Assembly: GCA_014905825.1 (NCBI GenBank) | Contig: JACGCN010000007.1 | Span: 1,488,001-1,552,000, forward strand | Source of the DNA: Lyophyllum atratum | Lineage: Eukaryota; Basidiomycota; Agaricomycetes; Agaricales; Lyophyllaceae | Direction of reading: 5' to 3' | Length of the DNA stretch: 64,000 bases | Shown here: positions 11,535 through 23,311 of the stretch, one piece after another | Layout: each line of letters opens with the position of its first letter | Position numbering within the stretch: the first letter of the stretch is position 1 | Translations under genes and position numbers: made by a program | The notes under the pieces: generated by a model | What the model saw: the letters and a program-made list of their open reading frames with translations, nothing else | What the model was told of the DNA's origin: nothing | The model's database searches: none

Positions 11535-13404
11535 ATGGCTGACGCTGGTAAGGCCTAGGACACGACTATTTGTTTCCTAGTATGCTCATCGTATACTGCT
11601 TTCAGGATTCTTTAAAGGTACCTCAGCCGACCAGGACCGACGCTTTTCAGACAAAGAGGTTAAGCTTCTCAAGTCCATGAAGTTTCCTGCAGAGTTCGAT
11701 AAAAAGGTACTGCTCGTGTTGCATCGTGTTTTGCGTTATCTCACCTCATTTCTCAAGGTCGACATGCGAAAAGTCAACCTCGCTGTCATCAGACCCTGGA
11801 TTGCCAAAAAGATCGTCGAGCTGGTCGGCTTCGAGGACGAGGTCGTGGTTGAATACGCCATGGGACTCTTGGAAGACGAGCAACAGCCGGTACGTATCCT
11901 CCCCTCCTCGTACGCGCTGCCAATCAACTAACCTTCCCTTTGTCTCTCCTGCAGACGCCTGACCCCAAAAAGATGCAAATTAATCTAACAGGCTTCCTTA
12001 CTAAAGACACGCCTACATTCATGACTGCTCTCTGGAATCTCCTTCTCGAAGCCCAAACTGACGTGTCTGGCGTGCCACGCACTTTCGTCGAGGAAAAGAA
12101 GGCGGAGATGCGCCGCGCCCGGGAAAGCGGCACTCGCGCAATCGACGAGAGCGACCGCAGGTTCCGGCTGGATGAGATCCGTGACGGGGAGCGTGGTGGG
12201 CGGGGAGGATTCCGTGGAAGAGGCCGGGGGCGCGGTGGCAGGGGACGCGGAGGGTTCGATGACGATCGCGGTGGAGGAGGCGGCAGGTCCCGGGATGGAG
12301 GCTGGGGAACCAGAGGCGGAGGTCCTCCTGGTGGTGGCGGCGGCGGCGGCGTAAGAACCACACTCCTGCCCATCGCCTAATCTGAATTCTCACCAGTTCC
12401 CCGATATTTAACAGGGCCCACCACGACGTCGCTCCTCTCGCTCGCCCCCACCCCGGCGCCGTTCCCGTTCCCGTTCCGTAGGCAGCTCCCGCTCCCCCAG
12501 CAACATGCGCCGGTTCCGTTCCCCCCCACCCCGCCCCGGGCGCCGCTCGCCAGACCGTGACATCCGCAGCTCCCGTTCCCCGCCCCCACCTCGTCGCAGA
12601 TCACCTCCACCCCACATGCGCGGTGGCAGCAGCGTAGACCGCCCCCCTTCCCGCTCACCTTCCCGCTCCCCTCCACCTCCGCCTTCCCGCCGCAGGCCCC
12701 GTTCGCCCTCTTTCACACCCCCGCCCCGCGAGCGTAAGCGCGGCAGCGACAGGCGCTACAAAGGCCGCGACAGCAACAGCCCTCCCGCACGCCGACGCCG
12801 CCTCTCCCCCGGTGCACGCTCCCAATCCCAGTCCCTCAGCCGCTCGCGCTCTCCGCCTCCTGCGCGGGGCTACCCGAGACGCCGCAGCGTCAGCCACAGC
12901 CGCAGGAGGAGCGCCAGTCCGCCGCGTCGCTCCCATCGCCGCAGGAGCCCGTCGAGGTCGAGATCACCCGTATCTCCGCCGCCGCCGAGGAGGAGGAGCC
13001 CGTCTCCGGGTCCGGGTGCGAGGAGGCGTCCGGTGGGGGGTCGTGACCGGAGCAGGAGTAGGAGCACTGGGAGTCGGTCCCCGCGCCATGGGCGTAGGGA
13101 GGACAAGATGGATGTTGATCGTGCAGAGGGCAGAGGGAGTGGTGGTGGGCGTGGGGAGTTGAAAATAAAGGGACAGGCTGATGCGGAGCGGAAGAAGGGT
13201 ATACGGGACGACGAGGCGAGCGAAGTGGGTGTCTTTTTCCTTTCTCGTGCCCTTGCCTAGTTCTTGCGCTAATTTTTCTTTCGTTCGCTTTGCATCTTCA
13301 AGGAACCGGAGCGGAGCAATCTGGAGCTGGAGAAGAGGGAGAACGAGTTGAAGGAAAAGGCGTTGAGGAATAAGGTCATGAGGACGCGGAAAGGGAGTAG
13401 CTAA
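11535..13404 (+). CDS. PWI-domain SR-related splicing factor (SRRM1-like)
   Basis: Starts at ATG 11535. The first codons are interrupted by an intron after MADAG, then FFKGTSADQDRRF leads into a PWI domain (FPAEFDKKV, VNLAVIRPWIAKKI, LLEDEQQPTPDPKKMQINLTGFL), here split by introns. Next come an RGG-rich stretch (about residues 170-240) and a long RS/RSP-rich domain with dozens of SRSP, RRRS and PPPRRRS units. A short charged C-terminal coil ends in RTRKGSS. PWI plus RS domains are the hallmark of SRRM1/SRm160, a nuclear splicing co-activator that binds RNA and links splicing to 3'-end processing. High GC and Pro/Arg bias create long antisense frames, which are artefacts. Confidence 0.9.
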
Positions 13405-13917
13405 TCGCTGAGGCCGGGGCTCTGACTGACGGGCAAGTAATTCGTACTTTTTTCACATTTTTGTTCTTCTCCTTTCCATATATCGATACTTAGGGCCTTT
13501 GTACACAGACCGGCTAATTTCCAATGTCAACGTTTAAGTGGGGGTTTGCGCCCTGCGCCCTCGCAGAAAGTATTTCCACTTGTGTGCAGTCTCCGTTGAT
13601 TCTTGCGATGACCATCTGCGTCCTGGCGTCTGTATGAGCACACGCGTCGCGGGATCGAAGATCGAAACCGGTCACATTGAGGCAGCGACCCACGCCAGGA
13701 TGAACCCCGGACGACAGCCTGATCCCGAGATTTACGCAAAAGCTTCATACTGTTGCCAAGCCCATGGCCATTTCTCCGCAAAAATGGATCCTTCCCTTTA
13801 TCGTGCACGAGATCTCAGGGAGGAAGCCTCTTTCTCGCCTATATAGCTGTGATGTACCCTCGGCCGAGGCCGTTTGTCAAATCGATCCCTATCCTGCTGT
13901 TCCGAAAACCAACTGAT
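13405..13917. other. Intergenic region upstream of AA9 gene
   Basis: About 510 bp holding the 3' end of the PWI gene and the promoter of the AA9 gene. Small open frames on both strands have no recognisable content. Confidence 0.4.
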
Positions 13918-15261
13918 ATGCGTCTTTCAACTCTTATCGCTACGGCGACTTGCATCGTCGCGGCCTCTGCGCACGCGACGTTCCAGGAGCTCTGGATCAA
14001 CGGCGTCGATGCCGGCTCGTCCTGCGTTCGCAAGCCTGCGAGCAACTCGCCTGTTACCAGCGTTGGCAGTGCCGTACGTCTGTTCCTTCTCGCATGCTTT
14101 GACTCCATGAGGTGATGGATGTATGCGCACGACAGGATCTGGCCTGCAACGCGGGCGCCGCAGCGAGTTCGGGCGTCTGCCAGGTCAAACGTACGCGTCC
14201 ATTTCCCCGTTGGTGGTCAGTGTGGCCGTGCTGACGTTTTGTTCGATGCAATAGCTGGTGATGATGTGACGGTTGAGATGCACCAGCAGCCTGGTGATCG
14301 TGCGTGCCGCAATGAGGCCATCGGTGGGAACCACTTTGGGCCCGTCTTGGTACGTGCAGCCCCACCGCAGCTCATGATCAACCTCACATTTTCGCTGGTA
14401 CGATAGGTGTACATGGCTGCTGTGTCTGATGCGAAGACGGCCGTTGGTTCCAGCGCCAGCTGGTTCAAGGTCTCGCAGATGGGGCTGGTGTCGAACAACC
14501 CTGATTACTTCGGTTCTCGTGCGTAGTTTTCTTATTAACAAATTATAGGCGGGCGGCTTAGTGGGGGTTACCCCCCCGAGCAGAGGTACTCAATAATAAC
14601 TGCGGTCATTATACGTTCAAGATTCCTGCTAACCTCGCACCTGGAAATTACCTCATTCGCGCCGAAGTGATTGGTATGTGTCCCTGATCCCACCAATGTT
14701 ATGGGGCGACTAAACATATTACCAGCTCTTCATGTCGCTGGTGGAGTCGGAGGCGCACAGTAAGTCCATGCACTCCATCATCGCTCGACGCCCATCTAAG
14801 CGGCCCGCACAGATTCTACCCCGCCTGCTTCCAAGTCAACGTGCGTGCAGTCATCGCGCACACAAACTTCATATTGACTTGCACCTAGGTCGGAGGCACC
14901 GGTACCGTCAAACCACCGACCGTCAAGATCCCTGGTACGCTCCTGCCTCTTCGCACACGTGCTCTCGCACTCACGATATCCAGGCGCCTATGGTGCCAAT
15001 GACCCTGGCATCCTCATCAATATCTACCAGGACCTTACCACCTACGTCCGTGAGTGCACAGACTGGCTCCTGCATGCCATAGGCGGGCATTGAACTTACA
15101 TTGTGGACACAGTTCCCGGACCCACGGCATACGGTCAGGCATCGCCCGTCCCTGCCACCACTGCGTATCCCACCACTGCGACGTGGAATACGGCGTTGCA
15201 GCCATCGACGGTGCCCACTGTCGTTCCTGCTGCTGGCGCGACTGGGATTGGCAAGGCGTGA
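13918..15261 (+). CDS. AA9 lytic polysaccharide monooxygenase
   Basis: Starts at ATG 13918 with a signal peptide (MRLSTLIATATCIVAASA); cleavage exposes an N-terminal His followed by ATFQELWING, the copper-binding histidine brace residue. Further AA9 marks across about eight short introns: SCVRKPASNSPV, VEMHQQPGDRAC, GGNHFGPVLVYMAAV (second copper His), NCGHYTFKIPANLAPGNYL, then ALHVAGGVGGAQFYPACFQV with the axial Tyr. A Thr/Pro/Ala-rich tail follows and there is no CBM1. The enzyme is secreted and oxidatively cleaves cellulose or related glucans, consistent with a wood- or litter-decaying lifestyle. The gene is unusually intron-rich for about 300 residues. Confidence 0.92.
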
Positions 15262-15642
15262 AGTGGTTCGGCTTGGGTGTCTCTCGTGTACTCAAAATGA
15301 TGCGAGTCGGAGTGGTTCTGTCGTTGTACAACACGTTACACAAAGGCACGCATGAATATAATGTTTCAATTTTCCGTCTTTGCTATGCTACATCCTAGAT
15401 TTAATTTCTATTCTACGGGCAGGTGCGGACATGGTCAGGAACGGGAGCGCCAGTGGGATCGAGAATTTCTATGCGCAATGTTTCATAACCAGGCATAAGG
15501 AGAGTCAGGGTTGGTTAGCAAGGTATCTAGGTGCAATGTGCTATCAAATCTCGGCATCGAGACTTTCTTTCAAGTACGAAACACCCCAAGTTTCGAAGTA
15601 ATATTTCCTGATCCTTGTGCCTCTCACATACTAACATAACCT

Positions 15643-16352
15643 ATGTCCCCTTCGTCCTCCTCAGGTGAGCTCCCTCCCGCCACTGTTCCTCGATACTGGC
15701 TTAGACGCGTACCCAGATCCGGGAAAACATGACGCGCCCAACGTGAGATACGTCTTCGGATTCGGCATCTCCTTCGTCGTGCTCTGCGTCCTGCTCACTG
15801 GATGCGGGGTGGTTTGGCGGCGGCGGATCATTGAGCGTAGATATGCGCTACTCATGGGCTCCAGCGATCCGTACCGCGACTCTGAAGAAGAACACGTGGA
15901 GTTTGTCCATCCAGTGTGGGTGGAGCGCCTCTTTGAGGTGAAAGTAGCAGGAGTGTGGGCGGGGATCATGGTGCGTGGTTAAATAGCAACTTGGGAGCTC
16001 CTGGGCCTTTCAACATGGAATGTAGCCGTTATCCACGGGTGTTGTGCGTCCGACGTACAACACCAAGGCAGAAGACGACAACGAAAACGGGCACGAAAAC
16101 GGAAGGACAGGCTGGGCATCCCCGACGTCGAAGTTCGCGTTTTCCTCCCATCGAGCTTCTGTCTCGAGGGCCAATACCCCTGGAGAACAAAACCCAGGAT
16201 CCGCTTTAACACAAAGCGGAATATTTCTTGATCCAAGAGCACAAGTGCATATCGCAGTATTGATCGCCATGCCGCAGAATCCTGAGATATGCAGACCTCC
16301 CGAATACGATTTTGGGGTAGCGAGGGTGCCATTCCGGGCTAGGCTGGGGTAA
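15643..16352 (+). CDS. Single-pass membrane protein, copy 1 of local family
   Basis: No known family recognised. A transmembrane helix (YVFGFGISFVVLCVLLTGCG) is followed by an Arg-rich cytosolic stop-transfer (VVWRRRIIERRYALLMG) and a VWVERLFE segment. After an intron beginning gtgcgtgg at about 15,970, the second exon reads PLSTGVVRP and ends with HIAVLIAMPQNPEICRPPEYDFGVARVPFR. Intron position and motifs are the same as in the gene at 17,520. The N-terminus is unclear: ATG 15643 works only with a 40-nt intron, whereas homology with copy 2 suggests coding sequence upstream of 15,665 from a missed first exon. Confidence 0.6.
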
Positions 16353-16710
16353 TTGGAGTCTAGCGTCCAATTACATACACCTTGGTCTTGCCGTCGACGC
16401 GAACATGGAGCTCGACAATCAAGACACACTTGAACACAGTTCCCAGGTCAACGCATAGGGACCTTGTCGGCCTGAGGTCAGACCACCCTAACCGCCGACA
16501 ATGATATGGGACATGGTGGTTCGGCCAACTGCCGACTAAGATCGGCTAGGCGCGACATGCACCTTGAGGAGCGCAGTCCATGCATTCATAAGCAGCTGGT
16601 GACCTAATCTGCACGAAGGAGGACATGATGCATGATGGTTTAATTGAGATGCTGTAATATGGTATTCCGCGGGCAGGCTCGCTTACGGTCAGGAGCGGAA
16701 GCTATCAGAC

Positions 16711-16914
16711 ATGGCCATACCCCTCACTTCAAGCGCGGAAGTGCATGTCATATTCATAATCACTATGCCACAACATCCCGAGATGCACAGACACCCGGAA
16801 TACGACTTCAGGGTACCCCTGGGCGGTGGCAGGCTGAGGCATGGGATTATATCAGAAGCCTACCCCGGCGATTCCGAGAGGAATGTAGTCAATTCCTCAC
16901 AGTGTCCACCATGA
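16711..16914 (+). pseudogene. Relic of the same membrane-protein family (C-terminal exon only)
   Basis: The translation contains EVHVIFIITMPQHPEMHRHP then EYDF, clearly parallel to HIAVLIAMPQNPEICRPPEYDFGV in copy 1 and DVAVMVAMPRRSKIHGAPEYEFGV in copy 2. No transmembrane exon is found upstream within the preceding 350 bp, so only the last-exon module survives, between the two complete copies. Confidence 0.6.
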
Positions 16915-17519
16915 CTATATGGGCGATCGCGCATCATGCTTGACCACAGGCGGCTACTAGTACTCATCTTCGAGACATTTTCCGGGCCCAACATATGACC
17001 TCTCTCGGCCGGGTCTCTCCCATCCCCGAACCACGGCTTGGTTCAAACAAGTATGGCTCTACAGTGAACCATGCATGCCACCATCCCACTCCCAGATACG
17101 TTAAAGAACGGAGGAACGAATGACACGCCCGAATGAAAGAAACGAGGTTTGTGTGATAAAGCTGATCGGCAAATTCATAATTTTCATCTAATCTGATAAT
17201 CACACAATGACAGTATTTCAGTCCTTCAGGAGATATGAATCTAACATTGCATATCCCGAGCTCTGCGGGCGGCTCCCAAGGCGCAGTCAACGATAATGTC
17301 CATGTCAGAACAGGCTGAGAACTACAAGAGCAGTCTGTCCGCGCGATCGGAGATAGCGGGGGCTGCTAAGTGACGTACTCTTATCTGCTACCGCGAATCC
17401 CGCGCCTCGGCATCCGACATCCAAGCCTCTATTACGCTTTAGGTAAACACTGACGCCGCAGCACCCATGCCCCCGCGACAACTTGGCCTTGCCTCCGCAG
17501 CAAACACCCCACCCAACCC
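16915..17519. other. Intergenic region between membrane-protein relic and copy 2
   Basis: About 600 bp without a convincing gene. Minus-strand frames at 16,964-17,290 and 17,305-17,532 show no domain or codon pattern of interest. Confidence 0.4.
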
Positions 17520-18228
17520 ATGTCATCCACAACAGACGCGTTCCCCTGGCCCCTGCCCACTACAGTCCTAGAAGGCTCCACCACCGACGAAGACTCAGGG
17601 CCAGGCGGGATGACGCGCGGCGCGAACTACTTTTTCGGCTTCCTCATCACCTTCGTCGTGCTCCTCCTCCTCTTCGTCGCGTGCGGGCTGGCCGCGCGGA
17701 GGCGGCTCCTGGCGCGCAGGCAGGTGCTGCTCGTCGGTCGTCGTGGGGATCCGTGGGTGTTTGGGTACCAAGGTCCCCCTGGGGAGGAGGGGGAAAATGT
17801 GGAGCCGGTGTGGGTGGAAAGGTGGACTGAGAAGGGGGATGGGGAGGGGTGGAAGGGGATCATGGTGCGTGTTGTTATCTTATTTGACTTCAATGTATGC
17901 GCGTGAAACGTAATATCAGCCCCTTTCCACGAGTGTGGTACGTCCTGACGCGGAAGTAGAACGTGAAGATGCAAATGCAAATGGACAGGAAAGAGAAATG
18001 ACAGGGCGTGGGTCACCGACGTCTACAACCGCGCGTCGAGCTTCCTTCTTCTCCGTCTCGTCATGGCTCAGCACCACGAAGGAGACCACGCTCCTAACCG
18101 AACTGCTTGATTCAAACGCGGAGGTGGATGTTGCTGTCATGGTCGCTATGCCGCGGAGGTCCAAGATTCATGGGGCGCCGGAATATGAGTTTGGCGTGAC
18201 GAGAGTGCCGCTGAGAGGACCACCATAG
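17520..18228 (+). CDS. Single-pass membrane protein, copy 2 of local family
   Basis: ATG at 17520, a Ser/Thr/Asp-rich extracellular N-terminus of about 35 residues, one transmembrane helix (YFFGFLITFVVLLLLFVACG), then a very basic run (LAARRRLLARRQVLLVGRR) and VEPVWVERW. An intron beginning gtgcgtgttg at 17,865 separates it from the second exon, PLSTSVVRPDAEVE, a Ser/Thr-rich linker and the conserved end EVDVAVMVAMPRRSK...PEYEFGVTRVPLRG. The conserved C-terminal block of all family members suggests a cytosolic interaction motif. No known function. The N-out/C-in topology is inferred from the positive-inside rule. Confidence 0.75.
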
Positions 18229-18913
18229 CAGTGTCAGTCTATCTTCGTTCTTGCCCCTGTATTATTGACGGCGTAGGATAGTCGTTGTCGAGTGATGGCC
18301 TGTAGCTGTTTGAATGGTGTCTCAACGGAATCCATTGCTCGAAGAAGACAGTAAGCTGCAGAGAAATGAAGGAAGTCAACTGAAATGTGAAGCGGTATTG
18401 AAGTTATGGAACGGCCACGCACCGTTTCCTAAAAAGCACGAGGTAATAATCTGTAGAAGGCAGCATCACCTGGAAGTCAAGACTGAGCATGTATATGCCG
18501 GAGCCCGTGCACTCCAACCATGTTCTCTCCAGAGATTTCAGTTTGGACTGGAACGCCAGTTCTCTGCATCTCATGCTTGTCATGATGAGGTCATGTCATT
18601 GTAGCTCATCCTCGTTCTTTTCCTTCGTGCTTCTGGTTTTAAAAAGGCAACCTGTGACAGAGCATGGAGTCAGATATTGGAGGGTGGAAGGTGGGGACAC
18701 CCGACGCACCTTCGCTCAAATCTTGTAAACAAGAGAGTCAGTCTCAACATGATTTCGAAGAAACATACCAAACGCCACACATCACACGCAGCAAAAAAAC
18801 CGGCACCGCATGAACCGGAAAGAATATTCGCGTGGCAGGGTCCCAACGGTGGTTGGCTTCGAACGCCAATTCTCTATTCCACAAACACGAGGCACACAGA
18901 AATCCATCCAAGT
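18229..18913. other. Intergenic region, nothing recognised
   Basis: About 690 bp between two convergent genes (membrane-protein copy 2 and NDUFS5). Several short frames exist on both strands, none with a domain, signal peptide or plausible splice structure. Confidence 0.4.
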
Positions 18914-19454
18914 CTACTTCGCCCCCGCCTCCTCTTTCCCCCGCTGTATTAGTCCGAGCCCCACGATGACGCCGTCTGCCACCACATCCGCGGCCTTCTG
19001 ACCCTCTTTCGCACTCGCCTCCGCCTGGCGAATGAATTCGTCCTGCACCGCTTTTGCTCTGGCCACCTAAAAGCACATGGTATAGTAGTTAGGGGAATGG
19101 GCGGCGATATAGACACGGTATAAGCACCTCTTTGGGGTGGTGCAGGCACTCGAGGTAGTCCTCGGATTGCGGGCGGCATGCGGTGGGGTTATCGGTTTGC
19201 GCGTAGCACTGTCATTGTTAGTGACTATATAAGCGGCCTGTGTATGTTCGACAGGTGTGATGCGGGCGTACTTTGGAGAATTCTTGCCAGTAGGCGAAGC
19301 ACCGGGAACGTCCTACGTGCCAGGTGGTGAGTCTGCGAGATGGGGATGGGGAGATGGGGTAGACGGACCTCCGCTGTAGCCGAATCCGGACTATAGTGGT
19401 AGATGAGGGTCAGCGACGAAGGGTTGGAGTGGAGGGAAGGTACCGTACAGCCAT
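18914..19454 (-). CDS. NADH:ubiquinone oxidoreductase 15 kDa subunit (NDUFS5-like)
   Basis: Minus-strand gene with at least four introns, starting at ATG 19454. Joined exons read MA, SGFGYSGGRSRCFAYWQEF, SKCYAQTDNPTACRPQSEDY, LECLHHPKE, VARAKAVQDEFIRQAE, and a tail ending GKEEAGAK. The CFAYWQEFSKCY...C...YLECLHH arrangement (CHCH-like, four Cys) is diagnostic for the complex I accessory subunit NDUFS5/NIPM, which sits on the intermembrane-space side of the membrane arm and is imported by the Mia40 route. Length of about 100 residues fits. Gene and reading frames appear intact. Confidence 0.9.
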
Positions 19455-20191
19455 GGTTTATTTGCGCCGACGAAGAGTTGAAAGTCGGGATGCGGGAGGA
19501 GTGACGATTGATTGTCACTGTCACACCCTTGTATGTCTCCCGAGTCCCGACTCGGAGCGATTCCCTGACTCTGACGATAGCCGCGCCCAGAGAGTATGTT
19601 AAAGCCTCATCTACAGCTCCAGCTCAATTAACTCAGTAACGGTACAAGATCACTGGCACGAGGATGTTCGATCTCCACCGCTATGCTCAGCTAAACTCAG
19701 CTAAACTGCTCTCCGTGTGATTCGAGAATTGGAACTTCTTTAGCTCCACTTCGACCGTCAATCCACCCATCACCATCGTCGATACAGAAAAAATTTACAC
19801 TGATACCTCATCAATAATGCACAGTTAGCTTTTGGTTGAAGGCTAGAGCTATCTATCGAGGGTTCGCCTTTCCGTTTTGGCGATTCTTTTTTACCATGTA
19901 CCTTTTCGACGACTGCCAATTTGATTCCGTCAATCTCTGCATTTCCTTGTGCCATTCCAGCGCGAGGTAGATACTTAGATCCACCGAGCAGGTCTACTTG
20001 GGCCCATCGTAAACTCGTTGTGACTGAACTTGGACGGAAAGCCCGGACCGGCATATCTTGATCGTCACACCGTTTAGCGCTTGTAAGTTGTCACACACGC
20101 CTGCTCGTCGTGTACCACAATCCAATCGATTCCATTCTCTCGGCTGTTTTCCCTCCATCCCTTGTATTTCCTCTATCTTAGAACCTAAGAG
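19455..20191. promoter_or_regulatory. Shared divergent promoter region of NDUFS5-like and Get5-like genes
   Basis: About 740 bp between two divergently transcribed housekeeping genes. A direct repeat ctcagctaaa is present at 19,686 and 19,696. A minus-strand frame (19,770-20,054) lies here without recognisable content. No TATA box stands out. Confidence 0.4.
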
Positions 20192-21466
20192 ATGGCAGAT
20201 CAAGCAGAACTAGCGTTCGCGAAGACGTTCTTGAACACAATCTCGTCGCAACCGGTGACATACTCCAACGACTCCCAGCAGCCGCTGCAGAACTCGCTGA
20301 AGAAGATCCCAGTGCTTCCGGTTAGCTGATCACCACGCATGACTCCGCGATTCTCAATGCCATAGCATCTATTGTTCTCAGATTCCAGTCCCTGCCCCAC
20401 CCACGCGAGCCGCCACAGCCTCCTCTTCTTCCTCATCAGGTATGTTCTCGAAGTCTGATCGAACAACCTGCTCCTTTTTTCCCTGACATATTGTGCACAG
20501 CCTCGGTCTCCGTGACCTTTAAATCCCTCAAGCCACCCGCATCCTTCACCATCTCCGTCCAGCCCACGGATTCCATCGCCGCCGTCAAGACACAGCTCGC
20601 CGCACAGCCCTCCGCGCCTCCAGCCGACGCCCAGCGCCTTCTACTTAAAGGCAAGGCCCTCGCGGACGCAAAGCTCCTCAAGGAGTACAACGTCAAGGAC
20701 GGCGACACCATCAACCTCGTCCTCAAGCCCGGCTCCGACTGGGACCCTACGAAACCCACCATCCCTACAGTAACAGCGTCACCCTCTCCCGACCCAATGG
20801 CCTCATCCCACTCCCTTTCCATCGCGTCACCCGCGCCTTCCGGATCCAGACGAGGCCACCAGCGCATACCGTCTGTCGTGCTTTCGCCGTCACCGTCGAG
20901 CGAGACGCCGGGCGCTGTTGAGAAGGATATACTGCTCACGCTTGATAGCGCGCCGGGCCCGGTGCAGACGGAGCCGCTGTCGACGTATGGCGCGACTGTT
21001 GCACAACCGGAGTTTTGGAAGCGGTTGTACGCGTTTTTGAAGTACGTGTCGTGTCGTTCGTTTCGCGTCTCTTTCTGTCCCTGGTTTTGTTTGGAGGAGT
21101 CATTTGGCTCCGTGCATGCCATTGTGCCACACACGTCATTTCTCCATATTGCATCCCATCCTCGCCTTTTATACATTTTGCCCACTTTCCAACTCATCTC
21201 TCAAGATGCGGCTGTGCTTAGCTTCGCCGTTCTCCGTTCTCTTACCCCGCTCTCCCCTACCTCCTAATCTTCTTACCTCCCCGCATTAAAAGTAACTCGA
21301 AACTGACAAATCCCCCTCCACTTTTTGCAGATCAGAATTCACCACTGAATCCGACGCGCTAACCGCGTTCGAGGACTTCTTCCGCGCGAGCAAGGGTTCG
21401 CTCACTGTGAACCAGATTGCGAAGATCCGCGATCAGGTTGGGATCGTCGGTATGGCTGGGACGTGA
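20192..21466 (+). CDS. GET5: Get5/Mdy2-like ubiquitin-like protein of the GET pathway
   Basis: Starts at ATG 20192. The N-terminal segment MADQAELAFAKTFLNTISSQ matches the Get4-binding region of Get5. A Ser-rich linker leads to a ubiquitin-like domain (VSVTFKSLKPPASFTISV, DSIAAVKTQLA, AQRLLLKGKALAD, LLKEYNVKDGDTINLVLK). A Pro/Ser linker and a C-terminal helical homodimerisation domain (FWKRLYAFLKSEF, ALTAFEDFFR, LTVNQIAKIRDQVGIVGMAG) complete it; the last two are joined over an intron of nearly 300 nt from about 21,041. In yeast Get5 bridges Get4 and Sgt2 in delivering tail-anchored proteins to the ER. All expected parts are present. Confidence 0.88.
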
Positions 21467-23311
21467 GGGCGTGCATGCTTATGGTTCTGAGTGTTGGGTG
21501 CTGGTGGTGTAGAGGCTTGTTCTGTTTTCTTTCCTTTTCCTTTTACTTGTTCTGCGGCCCTGGGCTTTAAAGTTTTAATTTACGGGGTGTATGAGGGACG
21601 TGGCCACTTGAACTTGAAAGTTTTGATGTGTGATTCCCCCGGAGGGAATCCGTGCTTGGCATACGAAACATGTGAATCAAGCGCGGGTCGCTCTGGGGTC
21701 GCTCCTCTAGTCTCATATTAAGAACATCCACGTCGCCCCTCTTCCCTGGTTAAAACTGACAACAAAAATGCACACTTCGCGTTCCTCTCTCTCCGACTAA
21801 AAAGGAACTAGGAATACCTACCATGTTGTCCGTTGTTTAGGCACAAGGCCATAATTTCTAGGCACTGACAACTGGCAGCGTCATGCTGCTCTCGAAGTGA
21901 ACGACACGGTGTTCCTCGGTGGAAGTCTCATGGTTACCAGGGGAAACCTGGAGATTGAATAACGAAACAACACAGACATTGACAGCAGTCCACATGGACC
22001 TTCCCCAGGTCGCCCTCCAAGCTTGTGCACCATTCCACTGCTACATGCTCTTGGCACGTCCTGGACCCATGAAGCCATGATTGCAAAGTAAGTCAGTGCT
22101 CTGGGAGCTGTCGCCCGCGCATGGTGGTTGACGGCTCGAAACGGCGCCCACAATCCAGATATCAACTAGAAGCATAAGTGCGGTGGATGCCATGATCATG
22201 AGGGTGCCATCGAAGTTGTCGTGGCTCGGAGATGACTGAAAACACCTCCTCCCTGAATTGCCTGCCTTTGCGCCTCACTAACACCAAATAGCCACAACCC
22301 AGCCGCTCAGGCTGCCCCTCAATTGCTTCCGAGCAAGCCAGGTGCCAGTATAGCTTGCTCAACCATATTCCGTACAACCCGGGTACATTTGGCCCGTCTG
22401 AGCGGAGTCGAGTCATGCAACCGTACCAGCAACGTGAAAGGGACAATACGGACTTCGCCTGCTCGACGAGGGACATCGCGTGGATGTGTTCGTTGGTGAG
22501 CCCAGATCGCCAAATGCTTAGCGGGCCGGGTACTTTTCAAGCTATCGCAGCACGACATGAAACCTCTCTGCCCAACCCTTGAGTGAGCACGGGTGCCATC
22601 TATGCGCTCTAGGTATGAAGGAAGCAGATGCAGATGCCTAGACGTCGAGGGCCCGAGGTTCGTGTTCAAGCCTTCAACGATGCTTATCGTGACCTTAGCG
22701 AGTGAATTGAACTTGATGGGTGGCAGGTCAACTCGTCACGCGTTTGATGCGGTATGCCAAATTCGTGGCGTCGCCTGCACCACATTCGCGTGCATCCACC
22801 CGACTACGTTGCACTACCACGCCGACCTCCAACAGCAACCGTCGAATCCCGTCGATTCATTCGGTTTTCCCCTTGAGTACACCATGTGTCGCATGCTCTA
22901 GTCTCTAGATGAACTAGTATTTCCGTTGCTTGAGACCACTTATCAGCTCTGATCAGGCATATGGCGCAGTGGTCCTGGATGGGATCTATTCCTGACATAT
23001 CCCCATGATCCGATCCCAGCAGCATGTCCAGAGGTGGGCGACGTGAGGCGACGTCAAGGAGGTCCATAGTAATCAATTACCGCTTCTTTTTGGGTTGACA
23101 GTACCTCTACACATGGCCCATCATGGCAAAGAAGCATCGCAAATAATTCCGCGCTCGCCCAGGAATTCTTCTCGGGTCTTCGCTTTTTTCCACGGGGCCT
23201 CCTATCTGAATGATAGAAAAGGGTGAACGCGAGATTCGACGCGACCTTCTTCGCAACCCCCCACTTGGAGCAGCTGTTCTACCGAGTATCGGTACCAGTG
23301 GAAAGTCAAGC
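21467..23311. other. Intergenic region of 1.8 kb, nothing recognised
   Basis: Contains the Get5 3' end and the OPT transporter promoter. Open frames on both strands (for example 21,881-22,165, 22,162-22,476 and 22,804-23,076 on minus) have no domain, hydrophobic pattern or splice logic that I can support. A CT-rich stretch and an AT-rich patch near 21,780-21,860 are unremarkable. Confidence 0.4.

Noticed and set aside
12408..13162. Long antisense and alternate-frame ORFs over the RS domain (Gly/Arg/Leu rich)
   Set aside because: Shadows caused by high GC and Arg/Ser/Pro codon bias of the PWI-RS gene; no splice logic or domain.
20436..21197. 253-codon minus-strand ORF over the Get5 gene
   Set aside because: Antisense shadow of the conserved ubiquitin-like coding exon.
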